Origin: Okeania sp034190295
GTDB lineage: Bacteria > Cyanobacteriota > Cyanobacteriia > Cyanobacteriales > Microcoleaceae
Assembly (NCBI GenBank): GCA_034190295.1
Contig: JAXHSW010000011.1
Span: 21,243 to 85,242, forward strand
Length of the DNA: 64,000 bases
Direction: 5' to 3'
In this document: positions 17,236 to 26,701 of the stretch, in pieces
Layout: every line of letters begins with the position of its first letter
Numbering within the stretch: the first letter of the stretch is position 1
Position numbers and translations under genes: made by a program
Notes under the pieces: generated by a model
The model's database searches: none
Told to the model about the DNA's origin: nothing
The model's input: only the letters and a program-made list of their open reading frames with translations

Positions 17236-17316
17236 GTAGGTAGGGTTAAGCGTCGGAGCGCAACCCAACAAATACCAGTTTATTGTTGGGTTTCCGAGGG
17301 CGTCAACCTAACCTAC
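17236..17316. repeat. Palindromic repeat, copy 2
   Basis: Second copy of the 81-bp hairpin at 16992-17072, with one base change in the right arm (CCTAACCTAC). From 17317 to the methyltransferase start there is only a short duplicated motif (AATCCTTGTCGTGC twice). Confidence 0.8.
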
Positions 17317-17410
17317 AAAATGCTAGATTAATTATCCGTGAATCCGTGCCCAAATCCTTGTCGTGCCATCCGCGATCAAATCCTTGTCGTGCTTTCTTTT
17401 CTGATAAATT

Positions 17411-18667
17411 ATGAAAAAAATTCGTTTTATTGACTTATTTGCTGGTATTGGTGGAATGAGATTGGGTTTTGAACAAGCTGCCGAATATTTAAACATTGAA
17501 ACTGAATGTGTATTAAGTAGTGAAATAAATCTCGATGCTGGTTTAATTTATAAAAAAAATTTTGCTGAATTTCCTTTAGGAGATATCCGCAAAATTGAAA
17601 AGTTACCACCATATCAAATATTATTAGCAGGATTTCCTTGTCAATCTTTTTCTTATGCTGGAAAAAAAGCTGGATTTGGGGATATTAGAGGTACGCTTTT
17701 TTTTGAGATTACTAGATTAATAGATACATATAAACCCCAAGGTTTTATCTTTGAAAATGTTCGTGGTTTGCTGACTAATGATCGAGGTAGAACTATCGAA
17801 ACTATTAAACATGAAATTCAAAACAGAGGCTACAGTTTTGACATATTTTTATTGAATAGCGCGAATTTTGATTTACCCCAAAATCGTCTCCGAATTTATA
17901 TCCTGGGAGTTTTAGATAGTACGCCAAAATTTAATTTAATTTCTGACCTTGGTCCGAAAGATTCTCATTCTTATCATCCCCAACAATTATCTTTATTTTA
18001 TCCTCTGAAAAAGTATATAACTGTGGCAGATATTTTGGAAGATAATGCTGATGAAAAATATAATTGTTCGGGAAAATTTGTCGCAGCATTAAAAAAAAGG
18101 TTAAATGGAGAATTGGATAAATTACATGGCATGAGATTAATTGATTATCGCGGTGGAAATTCTATTCATTCTTGGGAGTTAGGGTTGAGAGGAGAATGCA
18201 GTGCTGATGAAATAGAATTAATGAACTGTTTGATTTTGAAAAGGAGAAATAGTCAATTTGGTAAACATCAAGATGGTAAATTGTTGAGCAAGGAGCAAAT
18301 AGCTAGTTTTTTTACTAAGCCTCAGTTAGAAAAATTGCTCGATTCTTTAGTTAGTAAAAATTATCTGCAAATAGTTGAGTCAAAATATAAACCAGTAGCA
18401 GGTAATTTTTCTTTTGAAGTTTATAAGTTTTTAGACCAGGATAAAATTGCTGTAACTTTAGTGGCAAGTGATGCCAATAGATTAGGTATTTATCATCAAA
18501 ATAGAGTCAGGAAAATTACTCCTAGAGAAGCAGCAAGATTACAAGGTTTTCCCGATCATTTTATTTTGCATCACAATGATAAGAAGGCTTATTATCAATT
18601 GGGTAATTCTGTGAGTATTAATGTAGTTAAAGCTGTGGCTCAAGAATTAATATTGAACATAATTTAG
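17411..18667 (+). CDS. DNA (cytosine-5-)-methyltransferase
   Basis: 418 aa. Motif I FIDLFAGIGGMRLGFEQA binds AdoMet. Motif IV has AGFPCQSFSYAGKKAG with catalytic Cys77, then motif VI FENVRG, motif VIII FDLPQNRLRIYILG and motif X GNSVSINVVKAVAQEL. The target-recognition region is about residues 195-360. It methylates C5 of cytosine at a site that cannot be read from sequence. No endonuclease gene adjoins it, so it behaves as an orphan enzyme. CGATCG (the HIP1 core) is one of the sites modified by cyanobacterial orphan C5 enzymes and is worth testing. A small unknown gene follows 48 bp downstream. Confidence 0.92.
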   Translation: MKKIRFIDLFAGIGGMRLGFEQAAEYLNIETECVLSSEINLDAGLIYKKNFAEFPLGDIRKIEKLPPYQILLAGFPCQSFSYAGKKAGFGDIRGTLFFEITRLIDTYKPQGFIFENVRGLLTNDRGRTIETIKHEIQNRGYSFDIFLLNSANFDLPQNRLRIYILGVLDSTPKFNLISDLGPKDSHSYHPQQLSLFYPLKKYITVADILEDNADEKYNCSGKFVAALKKRLNGELDKLHGMRLIDYRGGNSIHSWELGLRGECSADEIELMNCLILKRRNSQFGKHQDGKLLSKEQIASFFTKPQLEKLLDSLVSKNYLQIVESKYKPVAGNFSFEVYKFLDQDKIAVTLVASDANRLGIYHQNRVRKITPREAARLQGFPDHFILHHNDKKAYYQLGNSVSINVVKAVAQELILNII

Positions 18668-18715
18668 GAATATGATAGATTAGAAAAATTAAATTAGAAA
18701 AAGAGGATAAAAAGA

Positions 18716-19045
18716 ATGGAAAATATCCTAGAGTCCAAAGAACAACAATTAGCAGTAATAGAGGCAAATGCTGAAAAAATAGCAGCGATCGCTCATCAAG
18801 GATATCAACTACTTTCTGAAAAAGGCACGGTAATAATTTTTAGACAGTTAGAAGAAAATAGTACCGTTTTAGCAGAGTGGCAAGTTAAGTTTAAACCGAT
18901 GAGTCAAATAGGAACAATGATTAGTGATTGGCAACAAGCTGGTTTAGGAAATTTGATTGATAATTATAATCCAGAAGTTGCTGTGGTCTGTACTTTTTTA
19001 TATCCAAATGGCAGTCATGCCAGTTATCATTTTCAAATTGCATAA
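18716..19045 (+). CDS. Conserved hypothetical protein
   Basis: 109 aa, no domain recognised. The N-terminus is helical (ESKEQQLAVIEANAEKIAAI) followed by a beta-rich part (EKGTVIIFRQL, AVVCTFLYPNGSHASYHFQI). It has no membrane segment or signal peptide. A purine-rich AAAGAGGATAAAA leader precedes the ATG. It follows the methyltransferase in the same direction and could be co-transcribed. A role in restriction or methylation is not supported by any motif. Confidence 0.7.
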   Translation: MENILESKEQQLAVIEANAEKIAAIAHQGYQLLSEKGTVIIFRQLEENSTVLAEWQVKFKPMSQIGTMISDWQQAGLGNLIDNYNPEVAVVCTFLYPNGSHASYHFQIA

Positions 19046-19058
19046 GCAATAACTGATT

Positions 19059-19271
19059 AGGTAAGCATTCAGCCATCAGCAATCAGCAATCAGCTATTGC
19101 TTTTAGTTTAGGATAAAAGCTTTATTAATTGTCTTACTACAAAAGTTACCTCCCTTGCCCTTAAAGTCTATATTAATTAATTTAAACACTGTCCCATAAG
19201 AGAGAGTATTTTTGCGCTCTAGCTGACAGTTAATAGCTATTTGCGTAGCATTCCGGAGGAAATGCTTACCT
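19059..19271. repeat. R4 element, complete
   Basis: 213 bp bounded by AGGTAAGCATT and AATGCTTACCT, with GATT on both sides (19055-19058 and 19272-19275). The interior has AGCAATCAGC heptamers and AAAGCTTTATTAATTGTC, shared with 26504-26701 and 49374-49481. The rest of the gap to 19625 shows no gene. Confidence 0.8.
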
Positions 19272-19625
19272 GATTAGCTGTTAGAAAAAGCGGAAAGTTA
19301 TTTATTTAAAGTTATTCACTATTACTATTTTTCTGGAACTGACAAAATAGATTAAGACCGAAAAAAGTCTATAAAAATATTTATGATTTTACAAAAAAAA
19401 TCAAAGCAAGCTATTTGTCTACTCTATTAAATTAATGGTTGGGAATAAAACTAAATTCTGAGCATTAATAACTATAAAATGTCACAAAAACCGAACCTTT
19501 TGTCAGGATTTCCGACCACAAGTAAACTGATAATAAAAGCTACAATGAAAAAAATATAATAAAAGAGCGATCGCTACCCGATCATAAAATATAAAAATCA
19601 TTGGCCTTAACAGGAGGCAACCTTT

Positions 19626-20138
19626 ATGAATATAGTAAAAACTGTTGCTTTATTAGGAATACTTAGCGGTTTATTAGTTGCAGTTAGTTATTGGTTAATC
19701 GGTGGCCCAACAGGTGCTACAGTGGGGCTAATATTAGCAGCAGTAATGAACTTGAGTTCCTGGTTTTTCTCAGACAAAATAGCTCTAGCAGCTTATAATG
19801 CCAGACCAGTAAATCAAGCAGAAGCACCAGGACTCTATGGTATGGTAGAAAAATTGTGCGATCGCGCTCGTCTACCTATGCCAGAAGTTTATATCATTCC
19901 CACTGCTGCAGCTAATGCTTTTGCCACAGGTCGTGACCCCCGCGCTCTTGCTCAAGCTTTGCAGAGGTTAGACCAAAATGCCCGACAAATGCCATTGAAT
20001 GCTAATCCTGCTTTTGAGCCATTACTAATTATGAATGGATTTTCCGGTAAATTCATGGCTAATTTGTTTTCTACTCACCCATCCACAGAGACGCGGATTG
20101 AAAAATTGCTAGAATTAGAACAAAAATTACTGACATAG
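19626..20138 (+). CDS. HtpX-like protein lacking the catalytic core
   Basis: 170 aa, against about 290 for HtpX, the M48 membrane metalloprotease. Two N-terminal membrane helices are present, then the normal LPMPEVYIIPTAAANAFATG segment up to about residue 103. The text then jumps in frame from GRDP to RALAQALQRLDQNARQMP and runs to the normal end STHPSTETRIEKL. The missing middle is the part that holds HExxH, the third zinc ligand and two more helices. An in-frame deletion between similar DP codons explains it. The frame is kept, so it could be a catalytically dead regulator or a young pseudogene. A strong GGAGG lies 8 bp before the ATG. Confidence 0.85.
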   Translation: MNIVKTVALLGILSGLLVAVSYWLIGGPTGATVGLILAAVMNLSSWFFSDKIALAAYNARPVNQAEAPGLYGMVEKLCDRARLPMPEVYIIPTAAANAFATGRDPRALAQALQRLDQNARQMPLNANPAFEPLLIMNGFSGKFMANLFSTHPSTETRIEKLLELEQKLLT

Positions 20139-20191
20139 TACATTTTAGTGTAAACTGTAATCAGTTGAGTAGTAAAGTTAGGAGAAAAATC

Positions 20192-20578
20192 ATGACAGAA
20201 CCAAATGTACCAAAAGAAAGAGCAATTGTAGAAGTCGAGACAGACTCAAATAAAATTACTTCCACTTCTGAAAGTACTGACCCTAAGCAAGAAACCGAAG
20301 AATTAGTAGAAGCAATCAAAAGATTGGCTCAGTCGGAAATGGAAGCAGCAGGAGAGTTTACCCGTGATAGTTATATTCAAGCAGTCAAACAAGCTCGGGA
20401 AACTATAGAAAGGATCAGACTGATCGAGCCCCAGAAAATAGAAGAAGCTGGCAAGAACATAGAGCAAGATATTGAGGATAACTGGGAGACTATGGTCAAA
20501 GAAGTCCAAGATTTTGGCGATCGCTTAGTTAAAGCAGGTCAAGCAGCTTGGGATGTTTTGACAGCACCTAAAGAGTAA
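20192..20578 (+). CDS. Conserved hypothetical helical protein
   Basis: 128 aa from ATG 20192, which has GGAG 7 bp upstream; a longer frame to 20165 has no such site. Residues 1-35 are polar and probably disordered. Residues about 40-128 form amphipathic helices (EELVEAIKRLAQSEMEAAGE, DNWETMVKEVQDFGDRLVKA), suggesting a coiled coil or membrane-surface protein. No signal peptide. It lies 54 bp after the HtpX-like gene and is probably in one transcript. Family unknown to me. Confidence 0.7.
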   Translation: MTEPNVPKERAIVEVETDSNKITSTSESTDPKQETEELVEAIKRLAQSEMEAAGEFTRDSYIQAVKQARETIERIRLIEPQKIEEAGKNIEQDIEDNWETMVKEVQDFGDRLVKAGQAAWDVLTAPKE

Positions 20579-20869
20579 GGAAGAAGGAAGAAGGAAGAAG
20601 GAAGAAAGGAATATTGGTTTAAAGGGATAAGGTTTTTTTGTCGCGTAAGCGGAACGGAGTTATATCGCACTATTTTCCGTACATGATATAAGACTATTCT
20701 TATATTTCCTGTTCCCTGTCCCTTTTGGCAAAAAAAAACTTTTGAACAATGCCTAGTTCGGGCATCTTGCTCCCTCGCGGGCAGGATGCTCCCACTATCG
20801 TGCTTGGTAACAAAAATAATTACAATGCATCACTACTAAAAAAAATTAGACATCTCCGATAATAAAAAC

Positions 20870-20958
20870 AGGACTTACGCAAAAGAGAAGTGATAAAGCA
20901 TTTGTAGGGGTTAACGGCCGTTAACCCCTATTATATCTTGTGGTTATGCGTAAGTCCT
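20870..20958. repeat. R2 element
   Basis: 89 bp with ends AGGACTTACGCA and TGCGTAAGTCCT, and a GGGGTTAACGGCCGTTAACCCC palindromic interior. The flanks are A-rich, so the target duplication is unclear. The preceding 20579-20869 is repeat debris (GGAAGAA runs and GGATGCTCCC motifs) without a gene. Confidence 0.8.
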
Positions 20959-20987
20959 AAAAAATCAAATTAATTATCGTACTCTTA

Positions 20988-21020
20988 TATCATGTTAGGA
21001 TAATCAGTTATAAAAAACCT
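20988..21020. repeat. R1 left end abutting ilvA start
   Basis: TATCATGTTAGGATAATC preceded by TTA, running straight into the ilvA ATG. No right end is found, so the 5' untranslated region of ilvA is itself a truncated R1 element. Confidence 0.65.
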
Positions 21021-22532
21021 ATGTATTGCGACTACCTAGTACAAATTCTCACTGCTCGCGTCTACGACGTAGCCCAAGAATCACCACTTGAAACCGCTCC
21101 CAACCTTTCAAAACGCCTCCAGAACAACCTCCTACTCAAACGAGAAGACCTTCAGTCAGTATTCTCCTTCAAATTACGCGGAGCTTACAACAAAATGGCT
21201 CAACTGCCTCCAGAAATTCTCTCTCAGGGAGTCATCGCAGCATCCGCTGGAAACCACGCTCAAGGAGTCGCCCTAGCCGCAGGTCGCCTCGGCACCCGCG
21301 CCATCATAGTTATGCCCATTACTACCCCTCAACTAAAAGTTAATGCCGTCAAAGCTAGAGGAGGCGAAGTTATTTTGTATGGCGAAACCTACGACGAAGC
21401 TTGTAGTTACGCCCATCAACTAGAAGCAGAAAAAGGTTTAACTTTTATTCACCCTTTTGACGACCCCTACGTCATCGCCGGACAAGGGACAATAGGTATG
21501 GAAATTCTCCGCCAATATCAAAAACCCATTCACGCTATTTTTGTTGCCATTGGTGGTGGTGGTTTAATTTCCGGTATTGCTGCTTATGTCAAACGGTTGC
21601 GCCCGGAAATCAAAATTATTGGCGTTGAACCTGTTGATGCCGATGCTATGTCGCAGTCTCTCAAAGCTGGACGCAGAGTCCGCTTACCTCAAGTGGGATT
21701 ATTTGCCGATGGTGTTGCAGTGCGAGAAGTAGGAGAAGAAACACTTCGTCTATGTCAGCAATATGTAGATGATATTATTCTCGTCGAAACGGATGATACT
21801 TGTGCGGCCATCAAAGATGTATTTGAAGATACTCGCTCCATTGTCGAACCTGCTGGTGCATTAGCGATCGCTGGTGCAAAAGCTTACGTCGAGCGAGAAA
21901 ATATTCAAGATGAAAATCTGATCGCTGTTGCCTGTGGAGCTAATATGAATTTTGACCGCCTCCGTTTTGTGGCTGAAAGGGCAGAATTTGGGGAACGTCG
22001 CGAAGCCATATTTGCCGTTACTATTCCCGAAACTCCAGGTAGTCTCCGTAGATTTTGTGACTGTCTGGGTAAACGTAATATTACTGAGTTCAACTATCGC
22101 ATTGCTGAGGAAAAAGAAGCACACATTTTCGTAGGAGTGCAAATAGAAAACCGTGCTGATGCGGCCAAAATAGTAGAAACTTTTGAAATTGAAGGCTTGA
22201 AAACCCTAGATTTAACCGACGACGAACTGACAAAACTACACCTGCGCCATCTGGTCGGAGGTCGCTCTCCCCTTGCCCACCATGAACTACTTTACCGTTT
22301 TGAATTCCCCGAACGGCCAGGAGCATTAATGAAATTTGTCGCTTCCATGAGTCCCAACTGGAATATTAGTCTTTTCCACTACCGTAATAATGGGGCAGAT
22401 TATGGACGCATTGTGGTCGGAATGCAAGTCCCCCCTGATGAGATGGCCGAATGGCAAAGTTTTGTCCATAATTTCGGTTATCGCTATTGGGATGAAAGCC
22501 AAAATCCAGCCTATAAGCTATTTTTAGCCTAG
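21021..22532 (+). CDS. ilvA: Threonine ammonia-lyase, biosynthetic
   Basis: 503 aa. A fold-II PLP domain (residues 1-about 325) has Lys51 in SFKLRGAYNK as Schiff-base lysine, SAGNHAQGVA, and the phosphate-binding GGGGLISG near 178. Two ACT-like regulatory domains follow (RREAIFAVTIPETPGSLRRF near 335; YRFEFPERPGALMKF near 425). It makes 2-oxobutanoate from threonine, the first step of isoleucine synthesis, and two ACT modules mean feedback control by isoleucine/valine. The length is that of the full biosynthetic form. The leader is an R1 element end, so its promoter or ribosome site may come from the element. Confidence 0.95.
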   Translation: MYCDYLVQILTARVYDVAQESPLETAPNLSKRLQNNLLLKREDLQSVFSFKLRGAYNKMAQLPPEILSQGVIAASAGNHAQGVALAAGRLGTRAIIVMPITTPQLKVNAVKARGGEVILYGETYDEACSYAHQLEAEKGLTFIHPFDDPYVIAGQGTIGMEILRQYQKPIHAIFVAIGGGGLISGIAAYVKRLRPEIKIIGVEPVDADAMSQSLKAGRRVRLPQVGLFADGVAVREVGEETLRLCQQYVDDIILVETDDTCAAIKDVFEDTRSIVEPAGALAIAGAKAYVERENIQDENLIAVACGANMNFDRLRFVAERAEFGERREAIFAVTIPETPGSLRRFCDCLGKRNITEFNYRIAEEKEAHIFVGVQIENRADAAKIVETFEIEGLKTLDLTDDELTKLHLRHLVGGRSPLAHHELLYRFEFPERPGALMKFVASMSPNWNISLFHYRNNGADYGRIVVGMQVPPDEMAEWQSFVHNFGYRYWDESQNPAYKLFLA

Positions 22533-22648
22533 TGCCGCTGCGGGAAAGTCAAAAGTCGTAGGGGCGAATGGCATTGGCTAACGCCAAGCTCCGCTAACGC
22601 CCTCAAAAATATTGATTGTTAAGGCTTTTAGGATTTTGTAACTGGTTA

Positions 22649-22834
<186 letters not shown>

Positions 22835-23011
22835 TTAGTTATTTGTGCCATCCTGCACTGTGTCGCTACGCGTAAGTCAGAAGTCAAAAGTCGTAGGGGC
22901 GCCCTTGGATAGTTATGCGCAAGCTTTTGGCATTGGCGTTCCGCACCAGCTGCCGAATTGCGCCCTCAAAAGTATTGATTGTTAAGGCTTTTAGGATTTT
23001 GTAACTGGTTA

Positions 23012-23391
23012 TATCATGTCCGGATAATTAGTGATGAAAAAACTTATCATGAGTGCTTAAACAGTAAATCTTTCTATTTTCCCCGCCTCCCCTACTCCAT
23101 AAGAGGAAACACCAGAAACACCGGACGCGGGGACGCGGTGACACTCCATCTTCCTGTCTCCCCCTCTGGTGTGTCTCACCCTCTGGTGTGTCCTACTGAA
23201 CCCCCCGCTCCCTTATATAGAATCCGGTTATACAGCATATGTTTATAATTCTATCCACACTTCAATATTAAATCCCCCCATCCCCCCATCCCCCCATCCC
23301 CCCATCTCCCCATCTCCCCATCTCATATAATAAGTATTCAACCGGATTCTATATTACTATCTTAATAATAAGTATTTAACCGGACATGATA
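23012..23391. repeat. R1 element containing a nested R1b
   Basis: 380 bp with R1 ends and flanking TTA. Its interior has been enlarged by an R1b copy at 23216-23353. Confidence 0.85.
23216..23353. repeat. R1b element nested in R1
   Basis: 138 bp, ends TATAGAATCCGG / CCGGATTCTATA, with its own TTA duplication (23213-23215, 23354-23356). It carries a CCCCCCAT microsatellite, like the inverted copy at 48241-48359. Confidence 0.85.
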
Positions 23392-23589
23392 TTAGTTATT
23401 TGTGCCATCCTGCACTAGAAAAATCAAATTTTTGTCAAAAATTAGCTCTAGATGGTATACAATAATGGTCGTTTCATCTCTCATTAGCTTTTGTCCTAAT
23501 GCAGTGAAAGTTCCATAAATTTATACCCCATTTCTCTCTGTTAGTTCAGAAGAGTTAGGGGTAGTTGATGGAAACTAAATCTGCAAAAT

Positions 23590-24717
23590 GTGACTTGTGA
23601 AGATGAAATATCAGTCATATTACACAAAGTTGAAAATTTAGTGCAATCAAACACTGTTGTCGATCGAGCAACTAATACAAACTTAACTCCCTCAAAAATT
23701 GAGTTACCTTTTACTCTTCAAGAAGTGAAAGCAGCTATTCCTCCACACTGTTTTGAGCCTTCCCTCTGGAAGTCCCTGAGCTACTTCTTTCTTGACATTG
23801 GCATTATTGCTGGTCTATATGCAATCGCTTATCATCTAGATTCATGGTTCTTTTTTCCCATCTTTTGGTTAATGCAAGGAACTATGTTTTGGGCATTATT
23901 TGTAGTGGGACACGATTGCGGTCATGGCTCCTTCTCCAAATATAAATGGTTTAATAACCTAATTGGGCATTTGTCTCATACTCCCATTCTTGTACCTTAC
24001 CACGGTTGGCGCATTAGTCATAGAACTCACCATGCTAATACTGGAAATCTTGATACTGATGAAAGTTGGTATCCTGTTTCTGAGAGTAAGTATAATATGA
24101 TGCCTTGGTATGAAAAGCTATTTCGCTTTTATCTGCCATTATTAGCTTATCCACTCTATTTGTTTAGGCGATCGCCCAATCGCGCAGGTTCCCACTTTCT
24201 GCCCAACAGTCCATTATTTCGTCCTTCTGAAAAGTGGGATGTCTTAACAAGTTCAGCACTCTGGATGTTAATGATAGGTTTTCTGGGATGGCTCACCTAT
24301 CAGTTTGGTTGGGTATTTTTAGTAAAATATTACTTAGTTCCTTATGTAATATTTATCATCTGGCTAGATTTAGTCACCTACTTACACCACACTGAAGCAG
24401 ATATTCCCTGGTATCGTGGAGATGACTGGTATTTCCTTAAAGGTGCATTGTCTAGCATTGACCGCGACTATGGTTTTATCAATTCTATTCATCACGATAT
24501 TGGTACTCATGTAGCTCATCACATTTTTCTGAGTATGCCACACTATCATTTAAAGACAGCTACGGAGGCAATAAAACCTATTTTGGGTGAATATTATCAC
24601 CAGTCAAGCGAACCTGTATGGAAGAGTTTTATCAACTCTTATTTAGCTTGTCATTTTGTCTCAGATTCAGGTTCCCAGGTATATTATCAATCACCTTGGA
24701 AAAAAAGCTCAGACTAA
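23590..24717 (+). CDS. desB: Omega-3 (delta-15) acyl-lipid desaturase
   Basis: 375 aa. The three histidine boxes are HDCGH, HRTHH and HVAHH, with the DesB-specific surroundings VGHDCGHGSFSKYKW, SHTPILVPYHGWRISHRTHH and HHDIGTHVAHHIF. It introduces the omega-3 double bond into membrane glycerolipid acyl chains, usually induced by cold. Four to five hydrophobic spans are present. The start is uncertain: the frame opens with GTG 23590, while an ATG at 23568 (GATGGAAACTAAA) is in another frame and stops after ten codons. A later GTG at 23641 would also leave all conserved parts. No delta-12 desaturase gene is adjacent. Confidence 0.92.
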   Translation: MTCEDEISVILHKVENLVQSNTVVDRATNTNLTPSKIELPFTLQEVKAAIPPHCFEPSLWKSLSYFFLDIGIIAGLYAIAYHLDSWFFFPIFWLMQGTMFWALFVVGHDCGHGSFSKYKWFNNLIGHLSHTPILVPYHGWRISHRTHHANTGNLDTDESWYPVSESKYNMMPWYEKLFRFYLPLLAYPLYLFRRSPNRAGSHFLPNSPLFRPSEKWDVLTSSALWMLMIGFLGWLTYQFGWVFLVKYYLVPYVIFIIWLDLVTYLHHTEADIPWYRGDDWYFLKGALSSIDRDYGFINSIHHDIGTHVAHHIFLSMPHYHLKTATEAIKPILGEYYHQSSEPVWKSFINSYLACHFVSDSGSQVYYQSPWKKSSD

Positions 24718-24747
24718 TTAAATTGTTTCGTTGATTAGTTGAAATTA

Positions 24748-25070
24748 ATACCAAATCCGCTATTTTGAAATAGCAGTCAGCGGTCAGCGGTCAGCTATCA
24801 GCTTCTCAAGGTGTATAATGGGGGATACTCTAGAGTTGCCGCTCCGCGTCTTATAACCCCCATAAAAGGTGCACCGCTAATTTTTTCAAGCTCTTGTGGG
24901 AGACGCCGAACCCTCGAATTTTTAGCGCTCCAGCTAAATGTTGTTTGCTCCGCATTCCGCACCGAAGAGCTGATAGCTAGTTAAGTAGTTTTTTATCAGC
25001 TACAAATACTTTGATTTTTAAAGGTATTAGAATTTTGTAAAAAACACATTGTTATAGACGGATTTGGTAT
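24748..25070. repeat. Composite: ATACCAAATCCG-ended unit enclosing R7
   Basis: The outer inverted ends are ATACCAAATCCG (24748) and CGGATTTGGTAT (25059-25070). Inside, 24765-24985 is an R7 copy (GTGTATAATGGGG, then TTTTTAGCGCTCCAGC, ending AGCTGATAGCTAGTTAAG). R7 copies also occur at 32325 and 43124. No gene lies in 24718-25098. Confidence 0.7.
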
Positions 25071-25098
25071 ATAATAGAAGGAATAAAAACTCAAGCTT

Positions 25099-26460
25099 TT
25101 AGTTTGCTGAAAGCTGAGTGCTGAAATGTCGATCGCTTAACAACGCCTGTTTAAATTCTTTAGCTGTTTTAAAATAAATTTCTGGTTCATCAATTAATGC
25201 TAAATCAATTACTTCTGCTAAAGATTTAGGAATAGAAAGATTTCTTTGTCTAATTGGTACAGGTTTAGTTTGCAATACAGTTAAAATTGGGTCTTTACCA
25301 ACAAAATCACGAGGATATACACCAGTTAACATATTGTATAAAGTTGCTGCCATTGCCCAAACATCTACTTCCGGTTTTACATATTTAAAATCAATCATTT
25401 GTTGTCTTGGCATAAATGGAAAAGTACCACCTTTATTTCCCGTAATTGTTTGCCCACTTAAACCTGCTAAATCAAAAGCTTTTGCTAACCCATAATCTGC
25501 TATTTTTACTACTGTTGAATTATCTACATTACTCAGAAAAATATTAGCTGGTTTAATATCGCGGTGAACTAAACCTCGCCCTTTACTTAAACTACCATCT
25601 GCCTTTTTTACATAAGGAATCTCTGCATTATGAGCATATTCTAAACCATCTAAAGCCTGTAGAATAATTGGCACTGCCACATCAATAGATAAGCGATAAC
25701 CATGATTCTGCATCAAGTTCCAAATACTACCACCATTACAATATTCTAAAGTAAAAAAAAATAGGCGATCGCGATAATGATAATCTTTCAATTGAACAAC
25801 ATTCGGATGATTTAAAGCTTTAGTATTTTCTATTTCTCTCAAAAAACGATTTATGGCACTAGGATTATTTGTGATTTCTGGCAACATTGTTTTTAACGCT
25901 ATTAACTCTTGAGTATGATTGTTTTTAGCTAAATAAACTTCTCCACAGCCGCCTTTTCCTAATAAATTAAGTGTCGTATAACCAGGAATTTTAGTTAGAG
26001 TAAAATCTCCTAAACTTGGTGCTAAAGTTGATAATTCAACTGTTTTTACTTGCCTAGGTTTTAGTTGACCGATAATTTCTGGAGGCATCTCTGTTTCTTC
26101 TTCAATACTCACTTGAAAAATAGTATTTCCCAATTGAATTTGGTCTCCCGATCTTAATTCATATTCAGGAAAATTATTTTTTGCTGTTGTTTCAGGGAGA
26201 TGTTTAGATTGACGTTGCCCAATTTTTTTACCATTAACATAAGTACCATTTTTACTAGCAAAATCACGCACTTTTATATCTGGAGGATTAATATCAAGTA
26301 GACAATGATAACGAGAAATTGTACGATGTTGTTCATCGCTAGGTAGTCTGGGTCTACAGTCTCGATGACGACCGATAATACAGGTAGTTCGTTCTTCAAA
26401 GATAAATTCTTTGCCGAGCATACTTCCTTGGATAATAGTAAGTTTGACTTTAGCAGACAT
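25099..26460 (-). CDS. FHA-domain serine/threonine protein kinase
   Basis: 453 aa. Residues 1-about 115 are a forkhead-associated domain (IIGRHRDC, RTISRYHCLLD, NGTYVNGKKIG) that binds phosphothreonine. Residues about 155-445 are a Hanks-type kinase: GKGGCGEVYLA glycine loop, ALKTM lysine, HRDIKPANIF catalytic loop and DYGLA in place of the usual DFG. No membrane helix is present, so it is a soluble kinase that may be recruited by phosphorylated partners or autophosphorylation. It is transcribed away from the P450 cassette with 780 bp of repeats between, so a functional link is not implied. It starts with ATG 26460. Confidence 0.92.
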   Translation of the reverse strand: MSAKVKLTIIQGSMLGKEFIFEERTTCIIGRHRDCRPRLPSDEQHRTISRYHCLLDINPPDIKVRDFASKNGTYVNGKKIGQRQSKHLPETTAKNNFPEYELRSGDQIQLGNTIFQVSIEEETEMPPEIIGQLKPRQVKTVELSTLAPSLGDFTLTKIPGYTTLNLLGKGGCGEVYLAKNNHTQELIALKTMLPEITNNPSAINRFLREIENTKALNHPNVVQLKDYHYRDRLFFFTLEYCNGGSIWNLMQNHGYRLSIDVAVPIILQALDGLEYAHNAEIPYVKKADGSLSKGRGLVHRDIKPANIFLSNVDNSTVVKIADYGLAKAFDLAGLSGQTITGNKGGTFPFMPRQQMIDFKYVKPEVDVWAMAATLYNMLTGVYPRDFVGKDPILTVLQTKPVPIRQRNLSIPKSLAEVIDLALIDEPEIYFKTAKEFKQALLSDRHFSTQLSAN

Positions 26461-26503
26461 GAGGGAGTTAAAATTTTTGATATTTGTTCGATGATTTCTA
26501 TTA

Positions 26504-26701
26504 ATGTAAGCAAACAGCCCTCAGCTATCAGCAATCAGCTATTGCTTTTAGTTTTAGATAAAAGCTTTACTAATTGAGGCAGAATTTATACTTAACTATA
26601 AAAGCTGGCTAAAACACTATATTCATTAAAACCCCCTCACGAGAGCTCAGAGCTGACAGCTAATAGCTATTTGCGCAGCATTCATACCGAAATGCTTATC
26701 T
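26504..26701. repeat. R4 element
   Basis: 198 bp with ends ATGTAAGCA and AATGCTTATCT, and ATTA on both sides. The interior is close to 19059-19271. The rest of 26461-27243 contains a sulfotransferase remnant and a lone R1-type right end near 26950. Confidence 0.75.

Noticed and set aside
22979..23248. 89-codon frame after ilvA
   Set aside because: Reads through R1 and R1b element ends only.
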